Virus record (IMG/VR): IMGVR_UViG_3300044691_000324
Location: 1-47,087 of that record
DNA length: 47,087 nucleotides
Reading direction: 5' to 3' (one strand)
Source: a virus
Shown here: positions 46,627-47,087 of the stretch, piece by piece
Position numbering within the stretch: position 1 is the stretch's first letter
Layout: every line of letters starts with the position of its first letter
Notes under the pieces: model-generated
Told to the model about the DNA's origin: nothing
The model's input: only the letters and a program-made list of their open reading frames with translations
Databases searched by the model: none
Translations under genes and position numbers: made by a program

Positions 46627-47087
46627 ATGACCTACGCAGAGAAAATGAAACAGCAGGAAGATGAAGCAAAGAAAAGTGGCTACGCAAGCTCCGGAAACGA
46701 CTGGTTCAAGTTTGCCGAAGGCGATAACCGGTTCCGCATCCTCACCGAGCCGGAAACAATCTATGAAGATTACACGAACGGAATCTGCTACACAGACTGC
46801 GGCTACGAAGGATCCCCAAAGGCGATGACCTACGTTCTCGACGGGAAGGACGGCAAGATAAAGCTTGCAAAGCTTCCCTATGGCGTTGCAACCACGATTG
46901 CTGCGTATGAATCCGACGACGACTATGCGTTCTCTGGGTTCCCTATGGATTTCGACGTTAAAGTAAATGCGAAGGGAGCCGGAACAAAGGAAGTTAAGTA
47001 CACAGTCACGCCGAGTCCACGCCGCGAGATCGTTTCAAGCGAAACAATGGAGGAACTGAACAAGAAGAAACCCGTCATTGAGATCGT
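46627..47087 (+). CDS. ssb: Single-stranded DNA-binding protein, N-terminal part (continues at position 3)
   Basis: The reading frame starts MTYAEKMKQQEDEAKKSG, then WFKFAEGDNRFRILTEPETI, as in phage SSB-like proteins, and runs past the window end into the copy at position 1. Joined across the circle it is 208 residues. The C-terminal part, with the acidic DIPF tip, is described at 3-293. The last 127 bases here duplicate 1-127. Confidence 0.8.
   Translation, partial: MTYAEKMKQQEDEAKKSGYASSGNDWFKFAEGDNRFRILTEPETIYEDYTNGICYTDCGYEGSPKAMTYVLDGKDGKIKLAKLPYGVATTIAAYESDDDYAFSGFPMDFDVKVNAKGAGTKEVKYTVTPSPRREIVSSETMEELNKKKPVIEI
46961..47087. repeat. Terminal direct repeat, right copy
   Basis: Exact copy of 1-127. 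Remove one copy to obtain the 46,960-bp circle. Confidence 0.93.

Noticed and set aside
1-47087. Recoded UGA (code 25, as in Gracilibacteria)
   Set aside because: Many genes end in TGA at ATGA overlaps with the next gene, and no long frame needs UGA readthrough.
1-47087. CRISPR arrays, insertion sequences and tRNA genes
   Set aside because: No regularly spaced repeats, transposase motifs or tRNA T-arms were seen, apart from the tmRNA.

Overview
This window is a complete circular phage genome. The first 127 bases (1-127) are repeated exactly at the end (46961-47087), so the true circle is 46,960 bp, and the single-stranded DNA-binding protein gene runs across the junction (46627 to 293). It is a tailed phage of the podovirus type: P22-like portal, HK97-fold coat with a scaffold, a tail adaptor, a beta-rich tail hub candidate and two ejection-protein candidates, with no tape measure, sheath or tail tube. 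No integrase, DNA polymerase, helicase or primase was recognised. The most likely host is a Patescibacteria (CPR, Parcubacteria-like) cell. That inference rests on the secreted protein at 2347-2874, whose signal peptide, Leu/Gln-rich helix and Fn3-like domain match the style of Parcubacteria secreted proteins, and on the near absence of Shine-Dalgarno sites. UGA is an ordinary stop, so genetic code 25 is excluded.

Layout. 46.3-4.0 kb (through the junction): SSB, an HNH nuclease and small conserved phage proteins. 4.1-8.7 kb: a MoxR-type AAA+ ATPase with a VWA partner, an HNH protein and a membrane/coiled-coil protein. 8.8-12.3 kb: a DUF1064 nuclease, an HU-like protein, then a DNA hypermodification cassette (ParB-like protein, TET/JBP dioxygenase, TET-associated glycosyltransferase). 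12.3-15.5 kb: small terminase followed by about nine small genes, including a cPPR-domain protein and several zinc ribbons, then a two-gene minus-strand mini-cassette ending in a clear terminator. 15.5 kb: a tmRNA gene directly in front of the large terminase. 15.8-41.4 kb: the virion and lysis block (terminase, portal, scaffold, decoration, coat, large fibres, hub, adaptor, ejection proteins, papain-like endolysin, holin candidates). 41.4-41.6 kb: a non-coding RNA with its own promoter and terminator. 41.8-45.5 kb: a dense run of micro-genes, many starting in an ATGA overlap, mostly membrane peptides or zinc ribbons. 45.5-46.3 kb: a RecB/Cas4-type exonuclease.

Expression. Six promoters share the box CTATCCCCAAC (one variant: TTATCCCCTTG). 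In five it lies exactly 7 bp before a -35 element, followed by a 17-bp spacer and a CATAAT/GATAAT -10. A weaker seventh copy precedes the tmRNA. The virion operons use a second class with an extended -10; two of them share a 17-base block with one mismatch. Predicted 5' leaders are mostly 9-22 nt, Shine-Dalgarno sites are nearly absent, and the base before ATG is T at about two thirds of starts. The capsid operon is the exception, with a structured leader of about 180 nt.

Main points of interest: the phage tmRNA, the shared promoter box, the 130-nt ncRNA, the TET/JBP-glycosyltransferase cassette without a recognisable methyltransferase, and two 82-residue fibre repeats that are 81/82 identical in protein while about two thirds of their codons differ. 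All function calls come from motif recognition by eye; no database search or folding program was run.
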